DNA from: JADFQT01 sp965216025
GTDB taxonomy: Bacteria; Chloroflexota; Dehalococcoidia; Lucifugimonadales; UBA3495
Direction: 5' to 3'
Length of the DNA stretch: 64,000 nt
NCBI GenBank assembly: GCA_965216025.1
Contig: CBDCEX010000018.1
Coordinates: 868,001 to 932,000, forward strand
Both the position numbers and the translations under genes were made by a program. Of the stretch, positions 25,456 to 34,464 are shown in pieces (within the stretch, counting starts at the first letter, position 1; every line of letters begins with the position of its first letter). Below the pieces are notes generated by a model that worked only from the letters and a program-made list of their open reading frames with translations, was not told the origin of the DNA and did no database searches.

Positions 25456-25604
25456 AAAACGTCCTGTGGGACCTAGGGTGAAACCAGAGATGAATAGAAA
25501 ATAGGGTCCAAAAATACTGGTTGGAGGGGATGTTTTCAATCCCGCTACTTATGTAATATTATACCAGATTCGTAGCTACCTTGCTGGAAATAGGCGTCAT
25601 TTCC

Positions 25605-26835
25605 CAGGGCAATCGCGTCTTAACCAAGGAGCACCTTGAGTAGGTAATCCTCAACCCAGCCGGCTTTCAGCCGTTTACCTTGAAGTCCCCGTTTAAGGCT
25701 GGTCTCCTGCTTCAGCAAATTGAGGGCTATCTGGCGCAGGACTGCCAGGTTTTGAGGCCCATTATCCTTACGTACCCGGCTGTGATCTTCTCGAAAGGTA
25801 ACATCCAAAGACCAGTGCAAGCTGTTTTCTATGCCCCAGTGTCGGCGGGTGACCTCCAACAAAGTCTGGGCAGGCCTGGCCAGACTGCTGATATAGTAGC
25901 GAGAGTGGACCGTGGTCCCGGTTGCCGTCTCCCGCTGAGCCGTGACCTTAACCACGGCGTTGAGGTTGGCCCACTGCTGCCGGTTTTGCAGATAGTCCAG
26001 GCAGTCCGGGTCCGTGATGACCCAGCATTGACGGGTTTCCAGGCGGCCGTGGCCCTTGTTCAGCGTGCGGGCGAAGTCATAGGGGACGCCCTCGAAGTCG
26101 TATTCCTCGGCGCCCTCGAAAAGGTCGCGAACGTCATCGTACAGCCGGCCTTGATTCTCCTTCACCGCCAGCAGATAGTCGGCCTGAGCCTCAATGATCT
26201 CCCGGGCTATCTCCCTCTGGCAGCCCATGGCGTCGATGGTGATGATGCAACCGGCGAGCTCCAGCAGCTGTAGCAACTTGGGGATGGCGGTGATTTCATT
26301 GGACTTCTCGTCCACCTTGGTCTGGCCCAGCGCCAAGCCATGGGACGAGGCCCACACGTTGACCATGTGAATGGCCTTTTTGCCCAGGGTACGGTCGTGG
26401 GAGCGCCATACCGTCTTGCCGTCGATGGCCACCACTTCGCCTTGGGTGACTTGGGCTACGGCTTGGACCCACTCCATGAAACAGCGTTGAAACTGCTCTG
26501 GGTCCAGGCGGGCGAAGACGTCGCCGAAGGTATCATGGGAAGGGATACCGTTGGGCAACTCCAGGAAGGACTTGAACCACTCCTCTTTACAGTTGCCGAA
26601 GAGCTCGATATCCACCCAAGAATCAGCGCCGCAGATGGTGGCACAAAGGGCAATGGTGACGATATCCAAAAGTTTGTGCCGCTTGGTACGATCAATCCTC
26701 GGGTCGTCCAACGCCGCGAAGTATTCGGCGATGGGTGCGCCTGTTGCCTGAACCATCACTACCCCTCCCTAGTTTCGTCATGATGATTACTATTTTAAAC
26801 AAATTTAAGAAAGATAATAAGACGCGATTGCCCTG
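25605..26835 (-). mobile_element. ISAs1-family insertion sequence
   Basis: A 1231-bp element with perfect 18-bp inverted ends CAGGGCAATCGCGTCTTA and a perfect 10-bp target duplication CGTCATTTCC (25595-25604 and 26836-26845). It lies about 30 bp upstream of the putative gyrB -10 box. The same termini bound the MITE at 9479-9664. The 430 bp after the element (26846-27279) contains no recognisable gene. Confidence 0.95.
25620..26759 (-). CDS. ISAs1-family transposase
   Basis: A 379-residue DDE transposase. Family marks are EYFAALDDPRIDRTKRHKLLDIV near residues 13-35, ICGADSWVDIELFG, the first catalytic Asp in VVAIDGKTVWRS, a second in GCIITIDAMGCQREIA, and the Glu in RRHWGIENSLHWSLDVTFREDHSR. 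The length is normal and the frame is intact, so the element is probably active or recently so. Confidence 0.94.
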   Translation of the reverse strand: MMVQATGAPIAEYFAALDDPRIDRTKRHKLLDIVTIALCATICGADSWVDIELFGNCKEEWFKSFLELPNGIPSHDTFGDVFARLDPEQFQRCFMEWVQAVAQVTQGEVVAIDGKTVWRSHDRTLGKKAIHMVNVWASSHGLALGQTKVDEKSNEITAIPKLLQLLELAGCIITIDAMGCQREIAREIIEAQADYLLAVKENQGRLYDDVRDLFEGAEEYDFEGVPYDFARTLNKGHGRLETRQCWVITDPDCLDYLQNRQQWANLNAVVKVTAQRETATGTTVHSRYYISSLARPAQTLLEVTRRHWGIENSLHWSLDVTFREDHSRVRKDNGPQNLAVLRQIALNLLKQETSLKRGLQGKRLKAGWVEDYLLKVLLG

Positions 26836-27279
26836 CGTCATTTCCACCACATCTTTAAGGATTTCAGAGAAAGGTTCCCGGCAGGCTTTGGTCTCATAAC
26901 ATTTCTATATGACAAGTGCTTGTTTTGGGCCCGGTAGGGTCGCACGGCCGTGCAGCCCTACGGAATTCCTCAGGACCGCCACGTGATTTTAGGCAGACTT
27001 GGTGTCAGGCGGCGGCGGAGGGAGTGCAGCGCGATTATTCAGGCCAATCATTAAGAAATCATCTCAATTCGACGCTTGTCATTCCCCAGGGCTCGGGGTG
27101 CCATTTTGAGATAATTAATCAGGGAATATGCGGCGGTAAACACCGGGAGAGCCGGTGGCGCGGGTCATTTGAGGGTTTAGCTGGCCTCGGTCAAAGCAGG
27201 AGTTTCAGTGGCCCGCACCCTCTCCCATTGCGGGCTTTCGACCACCTCAGGAGATTCACCCTTAATCAAGCCCGCTCGG

Positions 27280-27723
27280 TCAAGTTAGGGTCTGAGAACC
27301 ATTCTCCGGGTAGTAATACCGGCCGCTGAAGAGACTATCCAGGGCCAGTCGCGCCGCCTCAAACAGAGGCTCCGGCAGTTCATTGAGGGGAAACCAGCCG
27401 AACTCGGAAAAGGCGCCTGGTTCGGCCAACCAGGGTTCCTGGTCTCCAATGTCCGCCAAGAATTCAAAGTCGATGTAGTGCTTTTCGTAGGCCAGGATAT
27501 TAGAGACACAAAGGAACTGGAGATTGGACACCTCCACTCCCAGTTCCTCCAGGGTTTCTCGCCGGGCGCACTCCTCCAGAGATTCACCCCATTCCAGGTG
27601 GCCGCCGGCGGAGGCCCAGGTAGCTTCTCCGTGGGATCCCTGTCGCTTGGCGAGGAAAACCCGGCCGTGGCGGACCAGCACCACGCCAACGCCTACCTGA
27701 GGTCTGGGATTCTCCGTCGTCAC
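27280..27723 (-). CDS. Nudix hydrolase
   Basis: A 147-residue Nudix protein. The Nudix box GGHLEWGESLEECARRETLEELGVE (about residues 40-64) fits GX5EX7REUXEEXGU completely. VGVGVVLVRHGRVFLAKR at the N-terminus and the general layout resemble small MutT/NUDT15-like nucleotide pyrophosphatases. The substrate could be an oxidised dNTP or another nucleoside diphosphate derivative. Single gene, divergent from trpS. Confidence 0.88.
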   Translation of the reverse strand: MTTENPRPQVGVGVVLVRHGRVFLAKRQGSHGEATWASAGGHLEWGESLEECARRETLEELGVEVSNLQFLCVSNILAYEKHYIDFEFLADIGDQEPWLAEPGAFSEFGWFPLNELPEPLFEAARLALDSLFSGRYYYPENGSQTLT

Positions 27724-27801
27724 GGCCCGAGTATATCATGGGCCACCGGCGTCAAAAAGTTGCTTAAGTGGCTTAATCCCAGCAGGTCCTTTCCATTATC
27801 C

Positions 27802-28048
27802 TAATTGTCATTGCGAGTTATCATCCTCCGGCGGAGCGCTACCGACAGATGAAAAGAGGTTCCCCACGGCTCATGGTTCGCCGGACTCACCACGAGCGGT
27901 AGGGATCCCGTTCGTCCTGAGGCTCCCGAAGAGCGAACGGGCTATTTACAGAGCAGCCCTTCGACTGCGCTCAGGATAAACTCCGCGAAGCAATCTACCC
28001 CTTCCCTCAAGAGATTGCTTCGGGCCTACGGCCCTCGCAATGACAATT
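27802..28048. repeat. GTCATTGCGAG repeat pair with embedded repeats
   Basis: TAATTGTCATTGCGAG at the left and CTCGCAATGACAATTA at the right are exact inverse copies bounding about 245 bp. Inside lie GAAGCAATCT/AGATTGCTTC inverse motifs and a second repeat type (GTTCGTCCTGAGGCTC and CGGACTCACCACGAG). The element separates the Nudix gene from trpS and has no coding capacity. Confidence 0.65.
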
Positions 28049-28198
28049 AAAAGGCCCTGTTATCCAGAGGGGATCTGGTTGCTGCTGGGCGCCGCCCCAT
28101 GCTAGACTTCCGGCTGATACTCTTCGGGAATCGCGGATTGGATGCGGGTAGTTCCGGCTACGCTGGGCGCAGTGGGAATGTCTATTTGGGAAGGTCAG

Positions 28199-29224
28199 AT
28201 GGTTGCTGAAGCCGATAAAAAAACCGGGCAAAAGGGAGTGATTCTCTCGGGTATGCGGCCCACTGGCCGCCTTCACCTGGGCAATTACCTGGGGGCATTG
28301 GAAAACTGGGTGGCCCTGCAGCAGGAATACCGCTGTATTTACACCGTCGTGGACATCCATGCCCTGACCACTATCGAGTCGCCCACCGATGTATCCCAGA
28401 TCCAGCCCAATATTCTAGAAATGGTGCTGGATTGGCTGGCCGCCGGTGTCGACCCGGAGCAGTCCACCGTCTTCGTTCAATCCCAGGTGCCCCAGGTCAT
28501 GACCCTGCACACCCTGCTGAGCATGGTTACGCCCCTGGGCTGGCTAATGCGGGTACCCACCTTCAAGGAGAAGGTGCGGCAGATGGAAGAAACCGAGGAA
28601 AGCGTCAACTACGGCCTGGTGGGCTATCCGGTGCTGCAAACGGCGGACATCATCCTCTACAAGGCCGATACTGTGCCAGTGGGACAGGACCAGCTGCCCC
28701 ATATAGAGCTGTCCAGAGAGATTGTGCGCCGGTTCAACCACCGCTTCGGAGACACCTTTCCCGAACCTCAAGCCAAGCTGACTGAAGCGCCACTGATCGT
28801 CGGCCTGGACGGTCACCAGAAGATGAGCAAGTCAGTGAACAACCATCTGGACCTGGCGGCCACCGATGAGGAAACCAGCCAGCGGGTGCTGACCGCCTTC
28901 ACCGACCCGCAGCGCCTTCGCCGCACCGATCCGGGGCGTCCCGAGGTATGCAACGTCTACTCCCTGCACAAGCTATTCAGCCCGGCGGAAGATGTGAACA
29001 CGGTTTACGAGGAATGCACCACCGCTCAGCGGGGCTGCGTCGACTGCAAGCGCCACCTGGCCCAAAGCATCAACACCTTTCTGGAGCCCATGCGCCAGCG
29101 GCGGCGAGCGTTTGAAAAGAGGCCGGGATACATTCGGGAAATCCTAGATGAGGGCGGCAAGAAGGCCCGGGCCATCGCCCAGGTAACCATCGAAGAGGTC
29201 TACCAGCGCATGGGGCTGGCCTGA
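28199..29224 (+). CDS. trpS: Tryptophanyl-tRNA synthetase
   Basis: A 341-residue class I aminoacyl-tRNA synthetase. The HIGH-type motif is HLGN in RPTGRLHLGNYLGAL (about residues 20-34) and the second motif is KMSKS in GLDGHQKMSKSVNNHL. The region GYPVLQTADIILYKADTVPVGQDQ is the family's Trp/ATP pocket. The ATG at 28199 is chosen because GGGAAGG precedes it; a longer in-frame start lacks homology. The stop overlaps the next ATG by one base. Confidence 0.95.
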   Translation: MVAEADKKTGQKGVILSGMRPTGRLHLGNYLGALENWVALQQEYRCIYTVVDIHALTTIESPTDVSQIQPNILEMVLDWLAAGVDPEQSTVFVQSQVPQVMTLHTLLSMVTPLGWLMRVPTFKEKVRQMEETEESVNYGLVGYPVLQTADIILYKADTVPVGQDQLPHIELSREIVRRFNHRFGDTFPEPQAKLTEAPLIVGLDGHQKMSKSVNNHLDLAATDEETSQRVLTAFTDPQRLRRTDPGRPEVCNVYSLHKLFSPAEDVNTVYEECTTAQRGCVDCKRHLAQSINTFLEPMRQRRRAFEKRPGYIREILDEGGKKARAIAQVTIEEVYQRMGLA

Positions 29225-30063
29225 TGGCCACGCCTGAGACTAGCCCGCAGCCTGAAGCAGTTCCTCCTTCCCAGTCGGGCCGGAGCGCCCTGGACATATC
29301 CATTGACGCCGCCCGCCGCGCCGGAGAGATAATGCGCCAGCGGTTTAACACCGAGAAGCAGATCAGCTTCAAGGGGCGGGCCGACATCGTAACCGACGTG
29401 GACCTGGCCTGTGAAAAGGCCGTGCTGGACCTGGTGCGAGCCGAGTATCCTGAGTTCAGCGTGCTCTCCGAGGAATCGGCCCCCATCGAAACCGGCTCCC
29501 AATATACCTGGGTCATCGATCCCATCGATGGCACCCGCAACTTCGCCGAGGGCATTCCCCATTTTTGCGTGGTGGTGGCCCTGGCCCGGGGTGACCAGAT
29601 GGTGGTGGGGGTTACCTACGACCCCATCACGGAGGAGCTGTTCACCGCCCAGCAGGGTCAGGGGGCTTTCCTCAACGGCGACCCGATTAAGGTTACCGAC
29701 CGGCAAGAGATGGCCGACTGCCTGTTGAGTTTCGACCTGGGCTTGGTAGATGAGAAGGCCGGCACGGCGCTGGACATGATCCGCTCGCTGTGGCCGGGCT
29801 TTCTGAGCATGCGCTTAATGGGCTCGGCGGCCCTGGGGATGGCCTACGCCGCCGCCGGACGCATCGACCTCTACTTCCACCATTCCCTATCCCCCTGGGA
29901 CATGGCCTCGGGCATTCTGCTGGCGCGAGAGGCCGGCGGAGAGGTCGTGGACCGCCAGGGCAACATCGCCAACCTCTACACCCCCAGCGTCATCGTCTCC
30001 AGCCCCCGCATCATCGAGCGATTTCTCGCCGCCAGCGAGGACATGGAGTGGCGGCGGGGGTAG
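29224..30063 (+). CDS. Inositol monophosphatase-family protein
   Basis: A 279-residue Mg-dependent, Li-sensitive phosphatase of the IMPase/SuhB/CysQ group. Metal-binding motifs are VTDVD, EES (VLSEESAP), DPIDGTRNFAEG and the late SPWDMASG. The substrate may be inositol phosphate, which would fit the ino1 gene at 52 kb, or a 3'-phosphoadenosine or histidinol phosphate. ATGA overlap with trpS implies cotranscription. Confidence 0.88.
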   Translation: MATPETSPQPEAVPPSQSGRSALDISIDAARRAGEIMRQRFNTEKQISFKGRADIVTDVDLACEKAVLDLVRAEYPEFSVLSEESAPIETGSQYTWVIDPIDGTRNFAEGIPHFCVVVALARGDQMVVGVTYDPITEELFTAQQGQGAFLNGDPIKVTDRQEMADCLLSFDLGLVDEKAGTALDMIRSLWPGFLSMRLMGSAALGMAYAAAGRIDLYFHHSLSPWDMASGILLAREAGGEVVDRQGNIANLYTPSVIVSSPRIIERFLAASEDMEWRRG

Positions 30064-30145
30064 GGTGAAGGGGGTGGGAGGTCACTAGCCAGGGCAGGAA
30101 CAACTTTGACTCCGAGTACCTTGGGCGCTAACAAATGAGGCAACA

Positions 30146-31099
30146 ATGCCAGAATCGACTTGCCCACTTTGCAATAGGCCAGCCAGCAGCAGAACCCTTG
30201 AGAGTTACGACGGTCAAAGGGTGACCTGCGAAACATGCGGGGAGTATGACATTGTAGGCTTGGTAACCCATGTCGGAGTTACGGACTACACAGATTCTGA
30301 GGGCAATAAGGTAGGTAATCGTGTTCACATCTTATCCGGGTTGACACGTCGGTCATGGGATGCAGGAAACCGTGTTGTCATAAACGAAAACAACATATTC
30401 GCATTGTTGCAGTCTGTGGCAATACCCAAAAGCCCCCTTGAGAATATGGATAGAGCCTTGATTTATGTCGCCGATCATCAGTCAAAGGCCGATGACTATT
30501 TTCAGGTGTTCTATGGAAAAGATTACCCAGTGGTTTTCGCGAAGGATCAGGATGAATTCCACTACTTTCTCGATACATTGGTCCAGCGAAAATTGCTTAA
30601 CAGCGAAGGCCTCGTAAGTCCATTTGTTCGCGACTTCTATCGCCTAACACCAGAGGGGTGGGAGAAGGCTGAACTAATCAAGAGTCTTCAGGTGGACTCC
30701 AATCGAGCCTTTGTAGCAATCTGGTTCTCTGACGAACTTAGCGATGCTTGGGAGGAGGGCTTTAAGCCTGCTCTCGAGTCGACGGGTTTTATTCCTTTAC
30801 GCGTTGATTTAGCGGAACATAATGGCAAGATATACGATTTTATTATCGCGCAAATTCGACGAAGCGGTCTTCTGGTGGCGGATTTTACAGGACAGCTTGG
30901 CGGGGTCTATTTCGAGGCAGGGTTTGCCATGGGCTTAGGTATACCCGTCATCTGGACTTGCAGAAAAACAGATATCGATGAACTGCATTTTGATACCCGC
31001 CAATACAATCACATTGACTGGGAGAATCCTCCAGAACTGAAGGAAAGACTGCAAAATCGAATTGCCGCTACTATCCCAGGAAGGGCTATAGAAAATTGA
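30146..31099 (+). CDS. Zinc-ribbon protein with nucleoside 2-deoxyribosyltransferase-like domain
   Basis: A 317-residue protein. The N-terminus has CPLC at residues 6-9 and CETC at 28-31, a probable zinc ribbon. The middle (about 85-185) is unrecognised but helical in look. The C-terminal 120 residues (RAFVAIWFSDEL, IYDFIIAQIRRSGLLVADFT, then GGVYFEAGFAMGLGIPVIW) follow the Rossmann-like deoxyribosyltransferase/TIR-like pattern used by some nucleotide- or NAD-handling proteins. The gene is visibly richer in A+T than its neighbours, suggesting acquisition by transfer. No partner gene is adjacent on the same operon. Function is open; a defence or signalling role is speculation. Confidence 0.6.
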   Translation: MPESTCPLCNRPASSRTLESYDGQRVTCETCGEYDIVGLVTHVGVTDYTDSEGNKVGNRVHILSGLTRRSWDAGNRVVINENNIFALLQSVAIPKSPLENMDRALIYVADHQSKADDYFQVFYGKDYPVVFAKDQDEFHYFLDTLVQRKLLNSEGLVSPFVRDFYRLTPEGWEKAELIKSLQVDSNRAFVAIWFSDELSDAWEEGFKPALESTGFIPLRVDLAEHNGKIYDFIIAQIRRSGLLVADFTGQLGGVYFEAGFAMGLGIPVIWTCRKTDIDELHFDTRQYNHIDWENPPELKERLQNRIAATIPGRAIEN

Positions 31100-31220
31100 C
31101 CGCTCACAGTGGTTAGGAGCGTACCCCTGTGCTTAACCCCCTCCCCCCCCGGCCGCATCTGATTTATGCTAGTCTTTGCGGACTAGAGTCTTCTGAGTAG
31201 TTTCAGTCGGGAGGAGAGGA

Positions 31221-32723
31221 TTGGACACCGCCGCCAAAGACCCCATCAGCAGCGAAACCGCCCCCAGCGTCAAGCCCCGGGTCAAGCAGGACGCCGACTA
31301 CATCTTCCACGAACTGACCCGCAGCATCTGCCCCGAATGCAAGACGGTCATCGACGCCCAGATCATCATCCGGGACAACAAGGTCTACATGCGTAAGCGC
31401 TGCCCGAGCCACGGCTGGTTCGAGGGCATCATCAGCGCCGACGCCGAAATGTACGTCAACTCCATCAAGTTCAACAAGCCGGGCACCATACCCCTGGAAT
31501 TCAGCACCGAGGTCAAGGACGGCTGTCCGCTGGACTGCGGCCTCTGCCCGGAGCACAAGCAGCACATATGCCTGGCGCTGATTGAGGTCAACACCGGCTG
31601 CAACCTGAGCTGTCCCATCTGCTTCGCCAACGCCGGCATCGGGTACAGCCTGACCATGGAGCAGGTGGAAGGTATGCTGGACCGCTTCGTGGAAATCGAG
31701 GGAGACCCTGAGGTGGTGCAGTTCAGCGGCGGCGAGCCAACGATCCATCCCCAGCTGCTGGACATGATTCAGGCCGCCCAGGACCGGGGCATACGCCAGG
31801 TAATGGTCAACACCAACGGGGTGCGCATCGCCCGGGACGACAAGTTCCTGGCTGACCTGGCCAAGCTGGATCCGGTAATCTACTTCCAGTTCGACGGCCT
31901 GCGTCCGGAAACCTACCTGACCATTCGTGGCGAGGACCTGCTGGAGTTGAAGCTGCTGGCCCTGGACCGCATGAACCAGGCCGGGTTGAACGGGGTGTTG
32001 GTGGCCGCCATTGAACGCGGCGTCAACGTCGATGAGGTTGGCGCCATCGTGGAGTTTGGGCTCAGGCATCCCGCCGTAAAGGGAGTGGTGCTCCAGCCGG
32101 TAACCCACGTGGGCCGCCACATTCCCTTCAACCCGATGGAGCGGGTAACCATTCCGGACGTGATTCACGGCATTGTGGATCAGACGGATGGGCGTTTCGT
32201 GCTGGAGGATTTCGTGCCGGTGCCCTGCTGTTTTCCTACCTGCCAGGTTAATTCCTACGTGTTTGTCGATGGCGAACAGGTGGTGCCTCTGCCCCGGCTG
32301 CTGGACATCGATGAATACCTGGACTACATTACCAATCGGGCGCTGCCCAAGGCGCCCAATGCCGCCGTCGTGCAGAAGGCGCTGGAGGGTTTGTGGTCGG
32401 CTTCGACGGTAGCTGGGACGGAAAAGACCGCCGGCCAGTTTCAGTGCGCCTGCGGGCCGGGCCTGGACCTGCCTTACAGCATGGCCCACCTGAAGGACCA
32501 CGTGTTCCAGATCGCCATCAAGGATTTCCTGGATGCCTATACTTTTAACGTGAAGCAGGTTATGAAGTGCTGCGTCGCGATCCTGGTTCCCGACGGGCGG
32601 GCCATCCCCTTCTGCGCCTACAACTCGGTGGGCTACCGGGAAGAGATTCGGGAGCAGCTGGCTCGAGAGCAGGCCCGCGCCCAGATTCTCAAAATCGAGG
32701 CCAAAATTGCGCTTTCCGAGTAA
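31221..32723 (+). CDS. Radical SAM protein, COG1964/tetraether-synthase-like
   Basis: A 500-residue radical SAM enzyme. A zinc-ribbon-like N-terminus (CPEC at 37-40, RCPSHGWFE) is followed by CPLDCGLCPEHKQHIC (C102, C106, C109, C116) and the radical SAM triad C127-x3-C131-x2-C134 in TGCNLSCPICF, then the SAM-binding FSGGEPTIHP. The double cysteine block before the triad is the layout of the COG1964 group that contains the archaeal tetraether synthase Tes (MJ0619). Further C-terminal cysteines (CCFPTC, CACGPG, KCC) may bind more clusters. The start is TTG after GGGAGGAGAGGA. A methyltransferase gene overlaps its end. Confidence 0.82.
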   Translation: MDTAAKDPISSETAPSVKPRVKQDADYIFHELTRSICPECKTVIDAQIIIRDNKVYMRKRCPSHGWFEGIISADAEMYVNSIKFNKPGTIPLEFSTEVKDGCPLDCGLCPEHKQHICLALIEVNTGCNLSCPICFANAGIGYSLTMEQVEGMLDRFVEIEGDPEVVQFSGGEPTIHPQLLDMIQAAQDRGIRQVMVNTNGVRIARDDKFLADLAKLDPVIYFQFDGLRPETYLTIRGEDLLELKLLALDRMNQAGLNGVLVAAIERGVNVDEVGAIVEFGLRHPAVKGVVLQPVTHVGRHIPFNPMERVTIPDVIHGIVDQTDGRFVLEDFVPVPCCFPTCQVNSYVFVDGEQVVPLPRLLDIDEYLDYITNRALPKAPNAAVVQKALEGLWSASTVAGTEKTAGQFQCACGPGLDLPYSMAHLKDHVFQIAIKDFLDAYTFNVKQVMKCCVAILVPDGRAIPFCAYNSVGYREEIREQLAREQARAQILKIEAKIALSE

Positions 32724-33546
32724 GCCCCCGGGTGAGGCCCCGGACGCGGCTCTGGATGACGCTCTGGCCAAGGCCTGCTGCGCCGATCTCTACCAGTCGG
32801 ACCTGGCCCGGCTGATTCTGGGCGAGACCCTTCATCCCGGCGGACTGGCCCTGACCAATCGCCTGGGCCGTCTCATGGGGATTCAGCGGGATGATTGGGT
32901 AGTGGACCTGGCGTCGGGCCGGGGGGTCAGCGCGATGGCGGTCTCCCGGGCCTTTCATTGTCGGGTTGCCGGCGTGGAGTTCAGTCACGCCGCCACGGCC
33001 GCCGCTGTCGCCGCGTCCCGGGCGAATCCGGTAGCTGACCAGGCCTTCTTCCTCCAGGGGGATGCCGAGAATCCGCCCCTGGCCTCGTCGAGATTTGACG
33101 GCGTGTTTTGCGAATGCTCGATGAATATATTCCCGGACAAATCCCGAGCCGTTCGGGAGATTCGCCGGTTGCTCCGGCCCGGGGGCAGCCTGGGCCTCAG
33201 CGATGTGATGGTGGAGCCGGGCAGCCTGCCCGGGGAGTTGGAGGGCAACATGGGGCAGGTGCTGTGCCTCTCGGGAGCGTTGAGCGTAAATGGATACCGC
33301 CAACTGCTGGAAGATGGCGGGCTGGCGCTCCAGCACCAGGAGGATGCTTCGGTGGAAATCCTCAAGCTCTTGGGGGATTTGGAAAGCAAGCTGGGGATGG
33401 CGACGGCCTGGGGGGATATCCGCGGTTTGGGCAAACCCGAAATGGAAGCGCTGCAATCTGCGCCGGAGTTGCTCCAGCGACTGAAATTGCTGGTCCAAGA
33501 TGGCAAGCTGGGTTATTGGCTGTTCGTCGCCCGCAACCAGCCCTGA
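32707..33546 (+). CDS. Class I SAM-dependent methyltransferase
   Basis: A 279-residue Rossmann-fold methyltransferase. Motif I is VVDLASGRGVSAMAVS near residues 64-79, followed by AGVEFSHAA, the post-motif FDGVFCECSMNIFPDK and LLRPGGSLGLSDVMVEPG. Near the N-terminus KACCADLYQ has a Cys pair. The TTG start overlaps the end of the radical SAM gene by 17 bp, so the two are probably one translational unit and act on a shared substrate. Which substrate is unknown. Confidence 0.8.
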   Translation: MRFPSKPPGEAPDAALDDALAKACCADLYQSDLARLILGETLHPGGLALTNRLGRLMGIQRDDWVVDLASGRGVSAMAVSRAFHCRVAGVEFSHAATAAAVAASRANPVADQAFFLQGDAENPPLASSRFDGVFCECSMNIFPDKSRAVREIRRLLRPGGSLGLSDVMVEPGSLPGELEGNMGQVLCLSGALSVNGYRQLLEDGGLALQHQEDASVEILKLLGDLESKLGMATAWGDIRGLGKPEMEALQSAPELLQRLKLLVQDGKLGYWLFVARNQP

Positions 33547-33705
33547 TGTTACTTGATCGGTCCCGGATTAGAACGAGTTGCTCCGAGGTATATCAGGGCA
33601 ATCCATAACCCAAGCCCCCTGTAACTGATGCCGCCGCACTGTTATCCTTGTTGAGGCGCCAGCCCAAATAATGAATAATTTGCCCCATAAGCAGGCATGT
33701 AGACA

Positions 33706-34389
33706 ATGCTCGAAGCTTTTCTCTTAACCCAGAAGTTGCTCGCCGTGGTTTTGGTTGGCTACCTGCTGGGTGCTGTGCCCTTCGCTCATCTGGCGGGAAG
33801 ACTTAGGGGCGTGGATATGTTTCAAACGGGCAGCACCAGAGCAGGCGCCGCCAATCTGTTTTGGAACGTGGGACGCCGTATCGGGCTGGTAGTGCTTTTC
33901 GCCGACGCCGCCAAGGGCTCTCTGGCCATCTTCATAGCGGGACTGATGGGTATCTCCGGTCCTTTGTTGCTATTGGCCGGTGGCGCCGCTGTTTTGGGGC
34001 ATTGGAAGTCAGTATTCACCGGCTTCCGGGGCGGCGATGGTATGGCTGTTCTGATTGGGGTCAGCCTGACAATGATTCCTCTACTGGCCTTCGTATCAGG
34101 CATGACTGGCCTGGTATTCGCGATAATCACCATTAAGTCGGCGTTTCGCTCAGCTTTTGGGATGGCGGTATCCTTTACCGTGATGCTGGGGCTGAGCCAG
34201 TTCCTGGAGTTCTTTCAAGGAGAGCAGGAGCTGGCAGTGGCCTTGAGCCTTCTCGCCGTCCTGGTTATGGCCCACAACATCTTGATCCACCGTCGCCACG
34301 CTGGAATCGTGGCCAGGAACGACCTAGGCCCGGGCCTCAACTTGGACAATCTGGACTTAGACGACGAGGAGCAGGACGGCAATTCCTAA
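33706..34389 (+). CDS. PlsY-like glycerol-3-phosphate acyltransferase, divergent
   Basis: A 227-residue membrane protein with about five or six hydrophobic helices. The PlsY motifs are recognisable but altered: GSTRAGAANLFW for GSGNPGATN, and GHWKSVFTGFRGGDGMAV for GHxxPVFLxFKGGKGVAT. The family transfers acyl from acyl phosphate to glycerol-3-phosphate. The changed motifs suggest another acceptor or donor. It follows the radical SAM/methyltransferase pair by 160 bp on the same strand; a second, more canonical PlsY lies at 40.7 kb. Confidence 0.78.
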   Translation: MLEAFLLTQKLLAVVLVGYLLGAVPFAHLAGRLRGVDMFQTGSTRAGAANLFWNVGRRIGLVVLFADAAKGSLAIFIAGLMGISGPLLLLAGGAAVLGHWKSVFTGFRGGDGMAVLIGVSLTMIPLLAFVSGMTGLVFAIITIKSAFRSAFGMAVSFTVMLGLSQFLEFFQGEQELAVALSLLAVLVMAHNILIHRRHAGIVARNDLGPGLNLDNLDLDDEEQDGNS

Positions 34390-34407
34390 CAGGGAATTAA
34401 AAACCCG

Positions 34408-34437
34408 ATGTCTCCCCCTTGCGAAGGGGGAGATTTA
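34408..34437. repeat. CCCCCTTGCGAAGGGGG palindrome
   Basis: TCTCCCCCTTGCGAAGGGGG followed by AGA forms a hairpin between the convergent PlsY-like and TPR genes. It belongs to the dispersed palindrome family and may terminate transcription from both sides. Confidence 0.55.
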
Positions 34438-34464
34438 GAGGGGGGCCCGCCGGTGGCTGGGTTC

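Noticed and set aside
25456..25539. Extended N-terminus of GyrB
   Set aside because: The extra 28 codons match no GyrB, while the ATG at 25455 has a ribosome binding site and family sequence after it.
30146..31099. A defence operon around the zinc-ribbon/deoxyribosyltransferase-like gene
   Set aside because: Neighbours are trpS, an inositol-monophosphatase-family gene and a lipid-type radical SAM gene; no second defence-like component is present.
31203..32771. 522-codon open frame antisense to the radical SAM gene
   Set aside because: It is a low-complexity His/Gln/Val/Gly-rich translation typical of the shadow of a G+C-rich gene; the sense protein has complete cysteine motifs.
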